This document shows, piece by piece, positions 12,265 through 14,518 of a DNA stretch of 14,518 bases. The notes under the pieces are model-generated. The model saw only the letters and a list, made by a program, of their open reading frames with translations, did not search any database and was not told where the DNA came from. Source of the DNA: Phycisphaerae bacterium (GTDB taxonomy: Bacteria; Planctomycetota; Phycisphaerae; JAAYCJ01); the NCBI GenBank assembly GCA_012514125.1, contig JAAZAW010000297.1:1-14518 (forward strand), read 5' to 3'. Position numbers and translations under genes: made by a program. The first letter of the stretch is position 1, and every line of letters starts with the position of its first letter.

Positions 12265-13871
12265 CGCGATTGAGTCGCAGGTGCCGCGGGGGGTAAGGAT
12301 CGAAGCTTGTAGAGATCGACTTGTTTTTTGGGGAAATCCACGCTCTTAACGAGAACGGGTTCAAATTTAAAAAGGGTCGCCACGTTCATCAGCCGTTGAT
12401 GAATTTCCTTCGGTTCTTTCTTGTCGAAATAAACGGCCAGATAGCAGCGGTCAAGCTGGGTCGAACTCAACATGGACCTCAGGATATCTTCGTAAAAATA
12501 TTCGGAAATAAAATGAGGGGCTCGTCGACAGTAAAATCCGATTCGGTTATCTGTAACACCGACCACACTGTCCGTCGGGGTATTTACCGCCAGCCATTGG
12601 GCCGCAGCCTGAATCTCGGGCCGCCGCAAATGAAAACAACTCACCATCAACGTGGAAACCAGCGTGATAAAAATAATTCCGCCAGCCACCACCGATACTT
12701 GAATGATGTTTCCCTGCCTCATCTTCGCGTTCAGGTTGCCCAGCAGGTGTGCCAACACCGCTCCCGCCACGGGAAACACCACGACGGTCGCGGGATAGAG
12801 ATATCGCGTCGTGAAAAAATCGAACTTCACGGTAAAGGCATAAACCAGGGCGAGCTGGAAAAAAAAAGCAAAAACAAAGAGCAGGGCGGATCGATTGAAA
12901 TGGAAATTTCCGCGCTTGCAAAGAAACATCATAAAGAAGATCGCCGGAAAATACCCCGCCAGCTTCACCCATCCCGCCGGAGGCAGATAGAGTATCTCGA
13001 GCCAATGCGGATTCCTCATCGTCGCCAGGATCATTGCCGTATCCCCGGCCGACCTGAAAAGTGTCTTCTGGAAGATCGCATTCCAGTCGACCGCGAAGAC
13101 AAAATACCCCAGCCAGTTAAATTGTCCTCCGATCAACAGGAACACCCCCGTGACAAAAACGATCCCCAGTAAAAATGAAAAAAACAGTTTGATCTTCCCG
13201 ATGAACTTCACCTCTTTTAAAACGAAAATATAGGCTCCGATTACGCCGGGCAGGATAATTCCGTCTTTGCGTACCAGAAGCGATAGAAACATCCACATTC
13301 CAATCAGAAAAAAGTGAAATTTACAATGAGGGTTCGCCGTCAAGGCAAAATACAAGCTCGTCAGCATGAAAAAAACATACACCGGCTCCGTGAGTCCGTT
13401 AATGGCGTAAATGACGCCGAAGGGTTGGATTGCCAGAAAAAAGGCCGCCCACAATCCGGCGGCAGGGGAGTGAAGTCTTTTCCCCAGACCATATAAAACC
13501 ATGATCGATCCGAGCGAAAACAAAATATCAGCCGTAACAGCCGCCAGTTCCCAACTCGCAGGATTGAGGGGAACTCCAACCGATTCATGCGGGAAAAGTA
13601 AACGATGCGCTGTTCGAATTACCAGAATATGCAAAGGTTCCTGGTATGAACTTTTCAGAAAGTGGCTTTGCTGCCACTTGGCCGCACATTCGATGTAACC
13701 CACCGTATCACGATAGATCGTATCGATGATATTCCACCCAACCAGGCGAACCCCCAGCCCCAGAAAAACGATCATCATCAAAATTGTTATGTTGGATCGA
13801 TTCGCAGATATTTCCGCTTTGATGGGCTTGTCGCAGCATTGCTTTTTCTGTCCTTCACCTTCCGCGTTCAA
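12261..13871 (-). CDS. GT39/ArnT-like polytopic glycosyltransferase
   Basis: A 536-residue membrane protein of the GT-C class (dolichyl-phosphate-mannose mannosyltransferase/ArnT-like, PMT_2). Such enzymes move a sugar from a polyprenyl-phosphate donor onto lipid, glycan or protein at the outer face of the inner membrane. After the first helix (about 29-47) comes the first outer loop with an acidic residue, D55, in YRDTVGYIECA, the usual place of the catalytic aspartate. QEPLHILVI (77-85) starts the second region. Many hydrophobic helices follow, with TEPVY (161-165) and RKDGI (201-205) typical of the family, and TRYLYPATVV before a late helix. The last 130 or so residues form a soluble domain. 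The start is taken as TTG at 13871, overlapping the stop of the preceding gene, with GGAGG 7 nt upstream. An in-frame ATG at 13958 would add 29 Gly-rich residues encoded over the neighbour. Donor and acceptor are unknown. Confidence 0.8.
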   Translation of the reverse strand: MNAEGEGQKKQCCDKPIKAEISANRSNITILMMIVFLGLGVRLVGWNIIDTIYRDTVGYIECAAKWQQSHFLKSSYQEPLHILVIRTAHRLLFPHESVGVPLNPASWELAAVTADILFSLGSIMVLYGLGKRLHSPAAGLWAAFFLAIQPFGVIYAINGLTEPVYVFFMLTSLYFALTANPHCKFHFFLIGMWMFLSLLVRKDGIILPGVIGAYIFVLKEVKFIGKIKLFFSFLLGIVFVTGVFLLIGGQFNWLGYFVFAVDWNAIFQKTLFRSAGDTAMILATMRNPHWLEILYLPPAGWVKLAGYFPAIFFMMFLCKRGNFHFNRSALLFVFAFFFQLALVYAFTVKFDFFTTRYLYPATVVVFPVAGAVLAHLLGNLNAKMRQGNIIQVSVVAGGIIFITLVSTLMVSCFHLRRPEIQAAAQWLAVNTPTDSVVGVTDNRIGFYCRRAPHFISEYFYEDILRSMLSSTQLDRCYLAVYFDKKEPKEIHQRLMNVATLFKFEPVLVKSVDFPKKQVDLYKLRSLPPAAPATQSR

Positions 13872-14518
13872 TAGGCCCCCTCCGCCACAAAAACCGCCCG
13901 AGCCGTTTTGAACATCAAAAGAATATCGAGCCACAGCGACCAGTTTAAAACATACCACGTCTCAAGTTTAACCCGTTCTTCGAAGGAAAGGTTATTTCGT
14001 CCGCTCGCCTGCCACAGGCCGCAAAGACCGGGCTTGGCCATTAAAATGATATCCGCCGCGTTTTCGAGCTTATCCATTTCGTTAACCATATAAGGCCGAG
14101 GCCCGACCAGACTCATCTCGCCCTTGAGAACATTGAAAATCTGCGGCAATTCATCCAGCGACCATTTTCGCAAAAAACGACCCACCGGTGTCACCCGCGG
14201 GTCACGGCTCTTGAGCTTTCGATAAACCGTCCATTCCTCTCGAAGAACCGGATCGCTCGTCAACGCCTGTTTGAGCCGTTGATCGCTATCGATATACATG
14301 GTCCGGAATTTATAAATGGGAATGAGCTTCCGATTGCGCCCAGGCCGATACTGGACAAAGAACACCGGCCCCTTCGACGTCAGTTTCACCGCCAGACACA
14401 ATCCCGCCAGCAGGGGGGAAATCATCAAAAAACCCATCCCCGCAATCACGCAGTCGAAGACCCGTTTGACCATTCCCGAATACACGGATTTGAGATTATT
14501 GCGTATGCGGATTAAAAA
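13868..14518 (-). CDS. wbaP: WbaP-type polyprenyl-phosphate sugar-1-phosphate transferase (5' end cut by window edge)
   Basis: The 216 visible C-terminal residues form the catalytic domain of a bacterial sugar transferase. It moves hexose-1-phosphate from a UDP-sugar to undecaprenyl phosphate, the first step of a surface polysaccharide repeat unit. Seen in order: the basic lead-in LIRIRNNL, the membrane hairpin with a Ser-Pro break (KRVFDCVIAG...MISPLL), KFRTM, the catalytic Asp-Glu in WSLDELPQIFNVLKGEMSL followed by VGPRPY, GLCGLWQASGRNNLSFEERV, and NWSLWLDI. The end, VAEGAY, is typical of WbaP-type enzymes. The frame is open to the right edge, so a GTG at 14485 that would make a short 205-residue form is probably not the true start. 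The RNNL lead-in matches the long WbaP type with extra N-terminal helices. Its stop overlaps the start of the GT39-like gene. The transferred sugar cannot be told. Confidence 0.9.
   Translation of the reverse strand, partial: FLIRIRNNLKSVYSGMVKRVFDCVIAGMGFLMISPLLAGLCLAVKLTSKGPVFFVQYRPGRNRKLIPIYKFRTMYIDSDQRLKQALTSDPVLREEWTVYRKLKSRDPRVTPVGRFLRKWSLDELPQIFNVLKGEMSLVGPRPYMVNEMDKLENAADIILMAKPGLCGLWQASGRNNLSFEERVKLETWYVLNWSLWLDILLMFKTARAVFVAEGAY
13876..13883 (-). promoter_or_regulatory. Shine-Dalgarno supporting a TTG start for the GT39-like gene
   Basis: On the minus strand GGAGGGGG ends 4 nt before the TTG at 13871; its GGAGG core is 7 nt away. It lies within the last codons of the sugar transferase gene, so ribosomes ending there can restart at the overlapping TTGA. 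Confidence 0.5.

Noticed and set aside
12249..12272. Hairpin and 7-bp repeat at the end of the GT39-like gene as a terminator or attachment site
   Set aside because: No T tract follows and no integrase or mobile gene is nearby; the repeat is too short to mean integration.
12321..13172. Plus-strand open frame of 283 codons opposite the GT39-like gene
   Set aside because: The translation is a low-complexity, His/Arg/Gln-rich shadow of a hydrophobic protein gene, with no domain.
13872..13958. ATG at 13958 as start of the GT39-like protein
   Set aside because: It would add a Gly-rich, non-conserved leader encoded over the sugar transferase gene, whereas the TTG at 13871 has an excellent ribosome site and start/stop overlap.

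Overview
The window looks like a chromosomal segment of a bacterium in the Planctomycetota, possibly a Phycisphaerae-type lineage. I infer this mainly from three things: a complete F1Fo ATP synthase operon whose alpha subunit has an insertion of about 37 residues that I associate with this phylum, signal peptides on the c and b subunits, and a deacetylase/deaminase pair of a type common in Planctomycetota and Lentisphaerota. This is recognition from memory, not a database result. Nothing marks a phage, plasmid, transposon or CRISPR locus, and no tRNA or rRNA gene was seen.

Layout. (1) Positions 1-1349, minus strand: a PIG-L/LmbE-type deacetylase followed by a NagB-like sugar isomerase/deaminase that runs off the left edge; together they look like an amino-sugar (N-acetylhexosamine) catabolic pair. 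(2) Positions 1350-1663: a divergent intergenic region of 314 bp with a purine-rich stretch on the atp side. (3) Positions 1664-9457, plus strand: atpZ, an atpI-like gene, atpB, atpE, atpF, atpH, atpA, atpG, atpD, atpC. This is the classical bacterial order with no missing subunit. The c-subunit residues argue for proton rather than sodium coupling. (4) Positions 9459-9510: an imperfect hairpin with A/T tracts on both sides, a likely bidirectional terminator between convergent atpC and metG. (5) Positions 9506-14518, minus strand, read right to left: a WbaP-type polyprenyl-phosphate sugar-1-phosphate transferase (cut by the right edge), a GT39/ArnT-like multi-pass glycosyltransferase coupled to it by a 3-base start/stop overlap, an unrecognised eight-helix membrane protein, and metG overlapping that gene's stop.

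How the genes work together: the central block is energy metabolism. The right block starts lipid-linked surface glycan assembly and adds sugars at the membrane, then moves into translation (MetRS). The left block would remove the acetyl group from an N-acetylated sugar and then deaminate/isomerise it.

The window is mostly well-understood housekeeping DNA. I do not see a convincing new biological system. The points most worth a second look are the unknown membrane protein coupled to metG, the altered phosphate loop of the NagB-like enzyme, the AtpA insertion, the long atpZ/atpI overlap, and the purine-rich leader of the atp operon.
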